Shown: one piece after another, positions 9,401 through 16,859 of the stretch
Layout: each line of letters begins with the position of its first letter
How positions within the stretch are numbered: the stretch's first letter is position 1
Source: Luteimicrobium sp042670205
GTDB taxonomy: Bacteria; Actinomycetota; Actinomycetes; Actinomycetales; Cellulomonadaceae
DNA length: 64,000 bases
Direction: 5' to 3'
Assembly (NCBI RefSeq): GCF_042670205.1
Contig: NZ_JBHUWD010000002.1
Location: forward strand, 62,001-126,000
Notes under the pieces: generated by a model
Told to the model about the DNA's origin: nothing
The model's input: only the letters and a program-made list of their open reading frames with translations
The model's database searches: none
Position numbers and translations under genes: made by a program

Positions 9401-10331
9401 CGGGGTGCGGCAGGCTGTTCCGGGCGAAGCCCTCGACGAAGCCGGTCCCGGTGTACCCGGTGTGGTCGGTGGCCACGTCCGTGCCCCCGCTCAGGGCCGA
9501 GTCCTCGGCCTCGCAGGACCTGCCGTAGACGCACGGCGCCGCACCCGTCGGGGTGCCGGGGTCGGTGAGGACGATGCCGTCCAGGTTCAGCCGGCAGCTC
9601 GAGTTCAGTTCGGAGCACGACACGGCGACCGTGTCGGAGCCCGCGTGCACCGGGACGTCGACGTCGACGGTGGCCCAGGTGGCCCAGCCGCCCGAGCTCG
9701 GCAGCGCCACCTTCCGGGGCGCCGTGTCGTCGCCGCCCTGGACGGTCACCGAGGCGTCGTCGACGTCGCTGCCGTACCGCAGCGTCAGTCGCGCGGTGCC
9801 GTCGGCCGGCACGTCCTCGACCGTGAACGTCGCGGTCGCGCCGATCTGGGGACGGGTCGCGGAGTCCGCGAAGCCTTCGATCCAGCCGCCCGGGACGAGG
9901 GTGGTCCCACCGGTGAGGACGGCGCTCGCCCCCTCGCACGACGAGCCGTACACGCACGCTGCCGGCGCGGCCGGGAGCCTGCCGGTGGTCGCCCCTCCCG
10001 CGGACAGTGCGAGCGTGGTCCAGGCCGGGACCTGGGCCGAGACCTCGACGTCGCCGTTGTCCGCGAAGAACCCCGCGAGCCGTGACTGCGACTCGACGGG
10101 GCTCGTGGCGTACCCCTGACCCGCGGCGGGGATGCGTGCCCCCAGCGACCCGTTGGCGGTGAACGTCGGGGAGTAGTCGACCGTCGGGTCCGTGGTGCTG
10201 AGGGTCCACCCGTGGTCCGTCGGTCCGGCGCTCGTCGCGTCGGCCGGCGCGACGGCCGACGCCCCGAAGGAGGCCGCGAGGGCGACGGTCGCCGCGAGGG
10301 CGACCGGTCCCTTCCATCTGTCCTTGTGCAT
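6468..10331 (-). CDS. Secreted multidomain GH65-type glycoside hydrolase
   Basis: 1287 residues. A Sec signal peptide (about 1-33) is followed by the first part of a GH65 N-terminal beta domain (about 38-115). Two related Cys-containing carbohydrate-binding-like modules follow (about 125-258 and 266-402, each opening CVYG.SCE). The N-terminal domain then resumes (about 405 on), then the (alpha/alpha)6 catalytic domain. The family motif GPDEYREGVDDNAYTN lies near 777-792, with the candidate general acid Glu in REG. A discoidin (F5/8 type C)-like domain and a bacterial Ig-like domain end the protein. GH65 covers alpha-glucosidases, trehalases and disaccharide phosphorylases; a signal peptide favours hydrolysis outside the cell. 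The ATG at 10331 has GGGAG upstream. No sorting signal or transmembrane anchor is seen at the C-terminus. Confidence 0.85.
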   Translation of the reverse strand: MHKDRWKGPVALAATVALAASFGASAVAPADATSAGPTDHGWTLSTTDPTVDYSPTFTANGSLGARIPAAGQGYATSPVESQSRLAGFFADNGDVEVSAQVPAWTTLALSAGGATTGRLPAAPAACVYGSSCEGASAVLTGGTTLVPGGWIEGFADSATRPQIGATATFTVEDVPADGTARLTLRYGSDVDDASVTVQGGDDTAPRKVALPSSGGWATWATVDVDVPVHAGSDTVAVSCSELNSSCRLNLDGIVLTDPGTPTGAAPCVYGRSCEAEDSALSGGTDVATDHTGYTGTGFVEGFARNSLPHPGSTAAFTVENVPAGTSDLQLRYANGRSGTETLTLTVNGSARQVSLPVTGGWDAWGTVTVPVTLSAGSDDVAVACADGDSCKVNLDSVAVVATGTTFLDGGGTVGGYQQSLDLRTGTVTTEYDWNAPDGKRAHVRYDVIADRADPSVGLVRLTLTPRWTGTARVVGQFDATGVGSLVSEVSRGTSGPDAETYEEVEASGTGVTAGLAARLEAPRGATIEEVGQGTASSAGQSASFPVKTGKTYTVTKYVGAVVEEDGVADPLHAARTAAQDAADDGYGAAAAANARAWAEVWTSDIVIKGDPTLQEQVRASEFYLLASIREGSSWSLAPGGLSSNGYNGHTFWDTETWMYPSLLAQHPEIAASANEYRYERLGAAEDNAARFGDTGARFPWESALTGAEATPSCCQTGTYELHVSSDVALAQWQYYLATRDRGWLTTKGWPVIEGVARYWASRAEDNGDGSYSINDVIGPDEYREGVDDNAYTNASAAEVLRIAATAAGLVGGTADPAWASIADGLERSITTDPGTGVIKQDDSYAGQTIKQADTVMLQYPWASKVVTPKTALANLDYYAPRADLGGPSMTDAIHMIDTLDLQVPGRSAAYYTQRSVDAFMRAPFYQFSETRTGGAFTFTTGAGGFLQEFLYGYSGLRWDARSVVLDPSLTMDLDGVTLRGLKWQGRTYDVAIGPKTTTVTLTGGSTMPVTVAGRSYRVSAHAPLTVATNRPDLAVSGDLAQLGRVSATSTDLSYPAVGAVDGSATTSWRATGTGASLTVDLGAAKHVKEVAVTSGSGSTTPYTIDVSRDGRSWHPEGAVDAGAAATSSVAVDPSGPVRYVRYTATGTARASIATLAVSPGDPASLSAPVFSSASQVYGSPSPATVSTVVTGAHGTVTFRSAGRVLGTATTAADGRATLALPALLPVGTYARVTAALPATGSGRAVTSPPSAMTFRVLKAATARASVSGERYRRATSASVTVGVANLR

Positions 10332-10540
10332 CTCGCTCCCGATCTCGGACCACTGCGTCCTCGCGGTGGTCGGTGCGTGGGTCGCGGTCGCCGCCGGGAC
10401 GTCGCGACGACCGCCGTCGGCCCCGCTCGCGGTCGCGGCACGCCCCCTCGCGGGCCGGACCGGGTCGTCGGGACACGTCGACACCGCCCAGGATGACAAC
10501 GTGCGACAGAAGGAGCAAGTCCGACGGCGCTCCCGGTGGG

Positions 10541-10954
10541 TCAGGTCGGGTCGGCGAGGCGGGGGAGGGCTCGGAGCAGCGCGGCGCGGTCGCCGGCGTC
10601 GAGGGCGGCGAGGACGCCCTCCTCCATGGCCCGGATGTCGGTGCGGGTCGCTGCGAGCGTGCGGACGCCGTCGGCGGTGAGGGACACGACGCGAGCCCGG
10701 CGGTCGGCCGGGTCGGGGCGGCGCGTGACGAGCCCGCGCGACTCGAGGCCGTCGAGCAGGGCGATGAGGCGGGTCTTGTCGTAGCGGATGCGCCGGGCGA
10801 GGACGAGCTGCGTGGGGGCGTCGTCGCGGCCGAGCGAGCTGAGCGTCACGTACTCCCACATCGTCAGGTCGTGCGCGGCCAGGATCGGTCCCTCGGCATC
10901 GACGAGCCGGCGGGTGACGTGCGCGAACAGGGCGCCGAGATCGGGACGGTCCAC
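10541..10954 (-). CDS. MarR family regulator
   Basis: 137 residues with the MarR winged helix: a recognition region around residues 50-75 (LARRIRYDKTRLIALLDGLE) and the wing motif DPADRRARVVSLT. It is divergent from the TIGR03086 gene at 11009, with a 13-bp palindrome in the shared promoter region, so it probably controls that gene and itself. The ligand is unknown. Confidence 0.88.
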   Translation of the reverse strand: MDRPDLGALFAHVTRRLVDAEGPILAAHDLTMWEYVTLSSLGRDDAPTQLVLARRIRYDKTRLIALLDGLESRGLVTRRPDPADRRARVVSLTADGVRTLAATRTDIRAMEEGVLAALDAGDRAALLRALPRLADPT

Positions 10955-10993
10955 GGGGCCAGGCTAGCGGCTCTTGACGAATGGTGTGCAGAG

Positions 10994-11006
10994 GTAGACG
11001 ATCTAC
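10994..11006. promoter_or_regulatory. Palindrome, candidate MarR operator
   Basis: GTAGA-CGA-TCTAC lies between the divergent marR-like gene and the gene starting at 11009, just ahead of its ATG. Its location and dyad symmetry suggest the binding site of the adjacent MarR protein. Confidence 0.5.
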
Positions 11007-11008
11007 AT

Positions 11009-11620
11009 ATGCGTATCGATAGTTCAGTCCTGGATCGTCACCGTCGCGCCGTGGAGGGCTCGGTCGCGGTCGTCGAGCGCGTCGCGCCGTCCGACCTCGC
11101 ACGCCCGACGCCCTGCGCGGGGTGGACCCTCGCCGACCTCCTCGCGCACATGGTCGTGCAGCACGACGGCTTCGCGGCCGCCGCGCGGGGTGAGGTCACC
11201 GAGCTCGCCGACTGGGAGCCGCGCCCGGTCGGCGACGACGTCGTCGCGGTCTACCGCACGGCCGCGGCCGGCGTCGTCGACGCGTTCGCCGCCTGCGACA
11301 CGGACGCCGAGCTGTGGCTGCCCGAGGTCCGCGGCGGCGTCGGCATCCCGGCGCAAACCGCCCTCGGCTTCCACCTCGTCGACTACGTCGTGCACGCGTG
11401 GGACGTGGCCGCGAGCCTCGGCGCCGCGGACGCCTTCGCACCCGACGACGACGTGCTCGCCCAGGCGCTCGACGTCTCCCGGCAGGTCCCCGACGGCGAG
11501 GCGCGCACCGTTCCCGGCGCGGCGTTCGCCCCGGCGCTCGCGGGGGACGGCGGCGGCGCGCTCGCCGAGACGCTCCGGCTGCTCGGGCGCGACCCCGCGT
11601 GGGCGCCGGACCGGGGCTGA
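11009..11620 (+). CDS. TIGR03086-family protein (mycothiol-dependent isomerase-like/DinB fold)
   Basis: 203 residues. The N-terminal motif PTPCAGWTLADLLAHM and the later HAWDVA segment are hallmarks of the actinobacterial TIGR03086/MDMPI-N family, a DinB-type four-helix fold with metal-binding His residues. Members include mycothiol-dependent enzymes, but most have no known reaction. It is divergent from a MarR regulator. A second family member is at 12825. ATG 11009 is chosen by homology; the ribosome binding site is poor. Confidence 0.8.
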   Translation: MRIDSSVLDRHRRAVEGSVAVVERVAPSDLARPTPCAGWTLADLLAHMVVQHDGFAAAARGEVTELADWEPRPVGDDVVAVYRTAAAGVVDAFAACDTDAELWLPEVRGGVGIPAQTALGFHLVDYVVHAWDVAASLGAADAFAPDDDVLAQALDVSRQVPDGEARTVPGAAFAPALAGDGGGALAETLRLLGRDPAWAPDRG

Positions 11621-11662
11621 GGCCGCCCGACCTCGCCCCGGCCCGACGCCGTCCGGCGCGGG

Positions 11663-12787
11663 TCACGCCCTCGGCGCTCCCGCGGTGAGCCCGTCGAAGA
11701 ACCCGACGACGTCCGCAGCGAGCTGCGCCGGCGCGACGTGCGCCTGGTAGTGCCCGCCGTCCTCGTAGACGTGCCACTGCCGCAGGTCGGCGTGGTCGCG
11801 CTCGGCGAACCGCCTGATCGAGGCGAAGTCGCCCCGGGCCGCCGCCAGTGCCGTCGGTGCCGTCGTCGGGCCCGACGGCTCCGCGGGGGCCGCCGGGTGC
11901 GCCATCTCGTAGTAGAAGCGCAGCGACGAGCCGGTGGTCCGCGTGAACCAGTAGACCGCGGCGTTGGCGACGACGAACGCCGGTTCGAGGCCGACCATGA
12001 GCTGCGAGTTCCAGCCGAGGAGCCCGGCGGGGGAGTCGGCGAGCGCGTGCGCGAGGGTCTGCGGTGCCTGCGACTGCAGCACGTTGAACGCGCCCATCGT
12101 GTCCCAGAACCACTGCAGGTGCTCGAGCGCCGCCTGCTCGTCCCCGCTCAGGTCGGCGAGCTCGGCCGGGTCGCCCGACGGGAACGAGAACAGCTGCGTG
12201 ACGTGCACCCCGACCACGTGCTCGGGGTCGACCCGGCCGACCTCGGGCGAGATCATCGAGCCCCCGTCGTTCCCGACGGCGCCGTACCGTTCGTACCCGA
12301 GCCGTCGCATGAGCTCGGCCCAGGCCCGCGCCGTGCGGCCCACGTCCCAGCCGCGCTCCGTCGTCGGGCCCGAGAACCCGAACCCCGGGATCGACGGCAG
12401 CACGACGTCGTAGCCCGCGGCGGTGAGCGGCTCGACGACGTCGAGGTACTCCAGGACGGAGCCCGGCCAGCCGTGCGTGAGCAGCAGCCCGACGGCGCCC
12501 GGCCGGCCCGACCGCGCGTGCAGGAAGTGCACGCGCTGGCCGTCGATCTCGGTCTCGAGCTGCGGGTGGGCGGCGAGGCGGTCCTCGACGTCGCGGCACC
12601 AGTCGAACTCCTCGAGCCAGTACCGGACGAGCTCGCGGACGCCCGCGACGGGCGTGCCGTAGACGTCGTCGGCGCCGTCGATCGCGTCGGTGAAGCGGGT
12701 GCGCGCGAGGCGCTCGCGGACGTCGTCGAGGTCGGCCTGCGGCACGTGGACGGGCGCGGGGCGGATCGCGGTGGGGTCGGTCGTCAT
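11663..12787 (-). CDS. Epoxide hydrolase, alpha/beta-hydrolase with EHN domain
   Basis: 374 residues. An N-terminal epoxide hydrolase region (about 10-120) precedes an alpha/beta-hydrolase fold. The oxyanion-hole motif HGWPGS is at about 105-110 and the nucleophile motif GNDGG places Asp at 174. A Tyr-rich cap and a C-terminal GGHYQAH supplying the catalytic His follow. It should open epoxides to diols in the cytosol. It lies in the same direction as the TIGR03086 gene at 12825, 37 bases downstream, and probably shares its TetR-controlled promoter. Confidence 0.85.
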   Translation of the reverse strand: MTTDPTAIRPAPVHVPQADLDDVRERLARTRFTDAIDGADDVYGTPVAGVRELVRYWLEEFDWCRDVEDRLAAHPQLETEIDGQRVHFLHARSGRPGAVGLLLTHGWPGSVLEYLDVVEPLTAAGYDVVLPSIPGFGFSGPTTERGWDVGRTARAWAELMRRLGYERYGAVGNDGGSMISPEVGRVDPEHVVGVHVTQLFSFPSGDPAELADLSGDEQAALEHLQWFWDTMGAFNVLQSQAPQTLAHALADSPAGLLGWNSQLMVGLEPAFVVANAAVYWFTRTTGSSLRFYYEMAHPAAPAEPSGPTTAPTALAAARGDFASIRRFAERDHADLRQWHVYEDGGHYQAHVAPAQLAADVVGFFDGLTAGAPRA

Positions 12788-12824
12788 GTTCTTCTCCAGT
12801 CGAGGTCGTGGGCAGGGACGGCGC

Positions 12825-13421
12825 TCAGGCGGACGGCGTCCAGAGGGGGTCGCGGCCGAGGTAGCGCAGCAGCTCGTCGACGACGGGCTGCGCGGGCTCG
12901 CCCGGGCCGGCGGGGACGACCGCGGCGTACGCGCCCCACTGGCGCAGCGGCTCGACGAGCTGCCGGGCGAGGTCGAGGAGCGGTGCGGCGAGGTCGTCGT
13001 CGAGCGGCGAGGGCTGGCCGGTCGCGACGGCGAGGTCCCAGGCGTGGACGCCGGCGTCGAGCGCGGCCGCGGCTGCGGCGTCGGACCCGGGGAGCTGGCC
13101 GGGCGGGACCGGGACGGGCGTGGTCGCCGCGGCGTCGACGGTCGCGAAGGCGCGGGACGAGGCCGCGACCGCGGGGCCGACGAGCGCGTCCACGTCCGCG
13201 AGCTCGCCCGACGGGTCGAACGGGTCGGAGGTCGGGCCGTCGCTGCCGGTGATCGCCTGGGCGTAGGCGCGCTGGTCGCCGGCCGCGTGCTGGAGCACCT
13301 GCGCGACCGTCCAGTCGGAGCAGGGCGTGGGGGCGGTGAGCTGGTCGGCGCTGACGCCGGCGGCCACCGCGGCGAGCGCGGCGTGCGCGCGGTCGAGGAC
13401 GGGGAAGGACGTCGGGTTCAT
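12825..13421 (-). CDS. TIGR03086-family protein
   Basis: 198 residues with the family motif TPCSDWTVAQVLQHAAGD and the downstream GVHAWDLAVATG segment with conserved His and Asp. It is related to the product of 11009 but clearly diverged. It is divergent from a TetR gene with several GGAACG half-sites between them, and is followed by epoxide hydrolase in the same direction. A role in handling reactive electrophiles with mycothiol is inferred from family and neighbours only. Confidence 0.8.
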   Translation of the reverse strand: MNPTSFPVLDRAHAALAAVAAGVSADQLTAPTPCSDWTVAQVLQHAAGDQRAYAQAITGSDGPTSDPFDPSGELADVDALVGPAVAASSRAFATVDAAATTPVPVPPGQLPGSDAAAAAALDAGVHAWDLAVATGQPSPLDDDLAAPLLDLARQLVEPLRQWGAYAAVVPAGPGEPAQPVVDELLRYLGRDPLWTPSA

Positions 13422-13449
13422 CGGGTGCTCCTCGGTCGGTCGATCAAAC

Positions 13450-13525
13450 CGGAACGGAATGGATCGTTCCGTTGCTCATCATCGTAGCGGAACGTTCCGT
13501 TCCATACAAGGGGTAGGATCGTTCC
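13450..13525. promoter_or_regulatory. Cluster of GGAACG/CGTTCC operators
   Basis: Between divergent genes: CGGAACG-N8-CGTTCCG at 13450-13471, the perfect palindrome CGGAACGTTCCG at 13488-13499, and a further GATCGTTCC half-site ending about 13525. This is the expected shape of a control region for the adjacent TetR protein. Confidence 0.65.
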
Positions 13526-13549
13526 GACCCGACGCAGGAGGAGAGTGGG

Positions 13550-14215
13550 ATGCCGACCCAGCCGCAGGACACCGGACCGCAGGTCGCCGCGCCCCTGAGC
13601 GGGCGCCGCGCCCAGGCCGCGCGCAACGACCGGACGATCCTCGACGCCGCCCGTCGCGTGTTCGTCGACGACCCCGAGGCGCCCGTGTCCGCCGTCGCCC
13701 AGGAGGCCGGCGTCGGGATCTCCGCGCTCTACCGGCGGTACCCGAGCAAGGAGGACCTGCTCGCCCGGCTCTGCCTCGACGGCCTCGAGCGGTTCGTCGC
13801 CGTCGCGACCGACGCCGACGCCGTCACCGACCCGTGGGAGTCGTTCGCGGCCCTCGTCCGCGGGGTCGTCGACGCCGACGTCCACTCGCTCACGGTCCGG
13901 CTCGCCGGCAGGTTCCGGCCCACCGCCGAGCACGGGCGGCTCGCGACCGAGGCCGGCGTGCTCGCCGGACGGATCCTCGCGCGGGCGCAAGGTGCCGGCG
14001 TCGTGCGCGACGACGTCACGGACGAGGACCTGCCCATGGTGTACGAGCAGCTCACCGCCGTGCGGCTCGGCGACGCCGGCCGGACCTCCGCGCTGCGGCG
14101 CCGGTACGTCGACCTGCAGCTCGAAGGGTTCCGCGCGCGGCCGGACGCCGCCCCGCTGCCCGGCACCGCCCCGACCCAGGGCGAGCTCGGCGCGCGGTGG
14201 GCCTACCGGGGCTGA
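13550..14215 (+). CDS. TetR family regulator
   Basis: 221 residues with an N-terminal helix-turn-helix (about 25-75: ILDAARRVFV then AVAQEAGVGISALYRRYPSK) and a typical C-terminal ligand domain. The ATG has AGGAGGAG a few bases upstream. It is divergent from the TIGR03086/epoxide hydrolase pair and separated from it by repeated GGAACG palindromes, so it is probably the repressor of both directions. Confidence 0.88.
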   Translation: MPTQPQDTGPQVAAPLSGRRAQAARNDRTILDAARRVFVDDPEAPVSAVAQEAGVGISALYRRYPSKEDLLARLCLDGLERFVAVATDADAVTDPWESFAALVRGVVDADVHSLTVRLAGRFRPTAEHGRLATEAGVLAGRILARAQGAGVVRDDVTDEDLPMVYEQLTAVRLGDAGRTSALRRRYVDLQLEGFRARPDAAPLPGTAPTQGELGARWAYRG

Positions 14216-14262
14216 CGCCGAGCGCCGGCCAGGGCCCGGGCGCGGCGTGGGATCATCGAGCC

Positions 14263-15237
14263 GTGTCTGAGCCGACTGCTCCCGCAGCCCCGCACGTACC
14301 CGCCGTGCCCGACGTCGTCACCGTCACCGACCCGTCCGACCCGCGCCTCGCCGACTACACCGACCTCACCGACGTCGCGCTGCGCCGCGTCCGCGAGCCC
14401 GCCGAAGGGCTCTACATGGCCGAGTCGTCGACCGTGATCCGGCGCGCGGTCGCCGCGGGACACCGTCCCCGGTCGCTCCTCATGGCCGACAAGTGGCTCG
14501 ACTCGATGGCCGACGTGATCGCGGACGTCCGAGCCGTCGACCCGTCCGTCCCCGTGTTCGTCGCGGACGAGCCTCTGCTCGAGCGCATCACCGGCTTCCA
14601 CCTGCACCGCGGGGCGCTCGCGGCCATGCACCGCCCCGAGCTGCCCGACGTCGCAGCACTCCTCCGCGGGGCGCGCGGCGGGGCGGGGGCGCGGCGCGTC
14701 GTCGTGCTCGAGGACGTCGTCGACCACACCAACGTGAAGGGTCGCAAAACCACCGGTGTGCCGACGGGCGACGCGGTGCCGCGGAAGCGTTCGCGCATCG
14801 CGATCCTGGAGAACCTCGTCGATCATACGAACGTCGGTGCGTGCTTCAGGTCGGCCGCGGCGATGGGCGTCGACGCGGTGCTGGTCTCGCCGCGATGTGC
14901 TGACCCGCTGTATCGACGTGCGATCCGGGTGTCGATGGGGACGGTCTTCCAGGTGCCGTGGACGCGCATCGACCCATGGCCGGACGGGCTCGACGTCCTC
15001 AAGGACGCCGGGTACGTGGTGGCGGGGATGACCTTGGGGGAGGGCGCGATCACTCTGGACGAGCTGGTCGCCGAGGATCATGACCGTCTCGCCCTCGTGT
15101 TCGGGACCGAGGGGCACGGGTTGCTGGACCGGACCGATCGGGTGCTTGATCGGCGGGTGACGATCCCGATGATGCACGGGGTGGACTCGCTGAACGTCGC
15201 TGCGTCGAGCGCGGTCGCGTTCTACGCGACGCGGTGA
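14263..15237 (+). CDS. SpoU/TrmH-family RNA methyltransferase, chimeric through element insertion
   Basis: 324 residues. Residues 1-157 are the host N-terminal half (an L30e-like substrate-binding domain) ending VVDHTN. Residues 158-178 are a basic linker with no family counterpart. Residues 179-324 are a complete SPOUT domain brought by the inserted element, starting again with ILENLVDHTNVG. They carry the three SPOUT motifs (N-G-A-C-F-R, FGTEGHG, IPM..GVDSLNVAAS). So the reading frame is restored, with a duplicated VDHTN segment. The expected reaction is 2'-O-methylation of rRNA or tRNA ribose with S-adenosylmethionine. Codons after the junction are visibly less GC-rich. The GTG start at 14263 matches the family N-terminus. 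Confidence 0.85.
   Translation: MSEPTAPAAPHVPAVPDVVTVTDPSDPRLADYTDLTDVALRRVREPAEGLYMAESSTVIRRAVAAGHRPRSLLMADKWLDSMADVIADVRAVDPSVPVFVADEPLLERITGFHLHRGALAAMHRPELPDVAALLRGARGGAGARRVVVLEDVVDHTNVKGRKTTGVPTGDAVPRKRSRIAILENLVDHTNVGACFRSAAAMGVDAVLVSPRCADPLYRRAIRVSMGTVFQVPWTRIDPWPDGLDVLKDAGYVVAGMTLGEGAITLDELVAEDHDRLALVFGTEGHGLLDRTDRVLDRRVTIPMMHGVDSLNVAASSAVAFYATR
14724..14733. other. Left attachment site (attL core region)
   Basis: CCACACCAAC in the codons for the conserved DHTN of the methyltransferase. It shares CCACACCA and, separately, CAAC with the right end at 18984-19000. The intact target inferred from the family would read CCACACCAACATCGGC. Confidence 0.6.
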
Positions 15238-15490
15238 CCAGCCTCCAATTCATGACATGGGTGGTCGGCGTGGGTCGGAAGGTCGCTCTTGGTTGTGTCG
15301 TGCTGGCTCGTGACTCGCTTTCTCCATCACTCCACACCCGTGCGAGTCGTGCTCCGGCCGCTGTCGTTCCGCTCAGACTTTCGATGTCCTGCGAGTTCGA
15401 CCGAGGCTGTCGGAGGTCCCGGATAGTGTCGTCCTGAGCTTCAAACGTGGCCGAGAAGCGGCCCGGCTCAAGCAGACCGGAGGGTCGGGC
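15238..15490 (+). promoter_or_regulatory. Non-coding leader/promoter region of the TIR-caspase operon
   Basis: About 250 bases with no supported gene between the methyltransferase stop and the TIR start, with lower GC than the host. A GATAGTGT near 15422 is a possible -10-like element. GGAGGG at about 15479 is a good ribosome binding site for the GTG at 15491. No inverted repeats that I would trust. Confidence 0.4.
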
Positions 15491-15862
15491 GTGGCAGAGA
15501 AGAAGGTCATCTTCGTCGCATTCGCGATCGAGGACGAGCGGCAGAGGGACTTCCTCAAGGGCCAGTCGCTGAGCCCGCGCGCACCGTACGAGTTCGTCGA
15601 TATGTCGGTGAAGGAACCCTACGCGTCCGAGTGGAAGGAGAAGGTCCGCACCCGCATCCGGCGTTCCCACGGCGTGATCGTGCTCGTGAGCAAGAACTCA
15701 CTGACCTCATCCGGGCAGGGGTGGGAGATCGAGTGCGCCAAGGAGGAGGGCAAGAAGGTCCGTGGGATCTGGGCCTACAGCAACGACCGCACGCAGCTTG
15801 TCGGTGTGACGACCGTCGCTTGGTCGGACACGAACATCTCCGCCTTCATCGACTCGCTCTGA
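15491..15862 (+). CDS. TIR-like (MTH538/DUF1863-type) protein, ThsB-like
   Basis: 123 residues, essentially one domain. The first beta strand is KKVIFVAFAIEDE (5-16), a middle strand reads SHGVIVLVSKNS (59-70), and the WEIECAKEEGKKVRGI block (78-93) is where TIR/DUF1863 proteins place the conserved Trp and the Glu residues of the NAD-processing site. In Thoeris systems such ThsB proteins sense phage and make a cyclic ADP-ribose-type signal. That this one does so is inference. The GTG start has a GGAGGG site. The caspase gene begins 10 bases after its stop, so co-translation is likely. It is the first gene of the element's defence-like operon. Confidence 0.75.
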   Translation: MAEKKVIFVAFAIEDERQRDFLKGQSLSPRAPYEFVDMSVKEPYASEWKEKVRTRIRRSHGVIVLVSKNSLTSSGQGWEIECAKEEGKKVRGIWAYSNDRTQLVGVTTVAWSDTNISAFIDSL

Positions 15863-15872
15863 GGCGATCGGC

Positions 15873-16859
15873 ATGCGCAAGGCACTCATCGTCGGCATCG
15901 ACCACTACGACCAGGTCGCCCCGCTCTCCGGCGCGGTGAACGACGCTCACAGTGTTAAGGCGGTGCTGGAGCACCACGCCGACGGCACCCTCAACTTCGC
16001 CCAGCCCCGGCTGCTGACCGGCACGGGTCCGACTTCGCGGGTGACGCGAGCCGATCTGCGTGCAGCTGTCAAGGAACTGTTCGAGGACGATGCGGACATC
16101 GCGCTGTTCTACTTCGCGGGCCACGGGTCGATCGACAGCACCGGCGGGTTCCTCTGCGCGAGTGACTGCACGGCGGGCGGCGACGGCATGCTCGCTCTGT
16201 CCGAGGTAATGAAGCTCGCCAGTGACTCCCGGGCGCGGAACAAGGTGATCATCCTCGACAGCTGCCACGGGGGAGTGGCCGGCGGCAGCGAGATCGCCCA
16301 GGACTACGCCGCGCTGAAGGAAGGTGTGACCATCCTCACCGCGTCGACGGCGGACCAGTACGCCATGGAGACCGGACAGGGCACCGGCGTGTTCACGAGC
16401 CTCATGGTCGACGCGCTCAACGGCGCAGCTGCCAACCTCGTCGGTGCCGTGACGCCAGGAAGCGTCTACGCGCACGTAGACCAGTCCCTCGGCCCGTGGG
16501 ACCAGCGGCCCGTGTTCAAGACGAACATCAAGAAGTTTGTCTCGCTGCGGACGGCGGACGCCGCCGTCGAACTCGGCGACCTTAAGAAGCTCACGCAGTT
16601 GTTCGAGGACCCAACGCTCCAGCTCCCGCTCGATCCCACCTACGAGCCGGACCGCCCCGATGGGGACGCGGGCTGGATCCCAGATCCAGACCCTGCACGC
16701 AACGCAGAGTTCGCCGTCCTCCAGGCGCTTGCCAAGGTGAACCTCGTGCGTCCGGTCGGGGCGACCCACATGTACTACGCCGCCATGGAGTCGAAGGCGT
16801 GCGAGCTGACCGTCCTCGGCCAGCACTACTGGCGGCTCGTGGATCGCGGGCTGATCTAG
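15873..16859 (+). CDS. Caspase-like peptidase (C14 family) with conserved C-terminal module
   Basis: 328 residues. The caspase-fold domain (about 1-225) has the catalytic His84 in FYFAGHGS and Cys131 in ILDSCHGG. Residues 235-328 form a second module with LFEDPTLQLPLDP and a compact end (PVGATHMYYAAMESKAC then LTVLGQHYW) that may be a small winged-helix or ligand-binding domain. In TIR-caspase immunity the TIR product switches on the protease, which then kills or arrests the infected cell. The role here is inferred from that pairing. It starts 10 bases after the TIR gene and its TAG overlaps the GTG of the next gene by one base. Confidence 0.82.
   Translation: MRKALIVGIDHYDQVAPLSGAVNDAHSVKAVLEHHADGTLNFAQPRLLTGTGPTSRVTRADLRAAVKELFEDDADIALFYFAGHGSIDSTGGFLCASDCTAGGDGMLALSEVMKLASDSRARNKVIILDSCHGGVAGGSEIAQDYAALKEGVTILTASTADQYAMETGQGTGVFTSLMVDALNGAAANLVGAVTPGSVYAHVDQSLGPWDQRPVFKTNIKKFVSLRTADAAVELGDLKKLTQLFEDPTLQLPLDPTYEPDRPDGDAGWIPDPDPARNAEFAVLQALAKVNLVRPVGATHMYYAAMESKACELTVLGQHYWRLVDRGLI

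Noticed and set aside
10332..10540. Small gene or RNA between the GH65 and MarR genes
   Set aside because: Only short frames without ribosome binding sites and no convincing stem structure.
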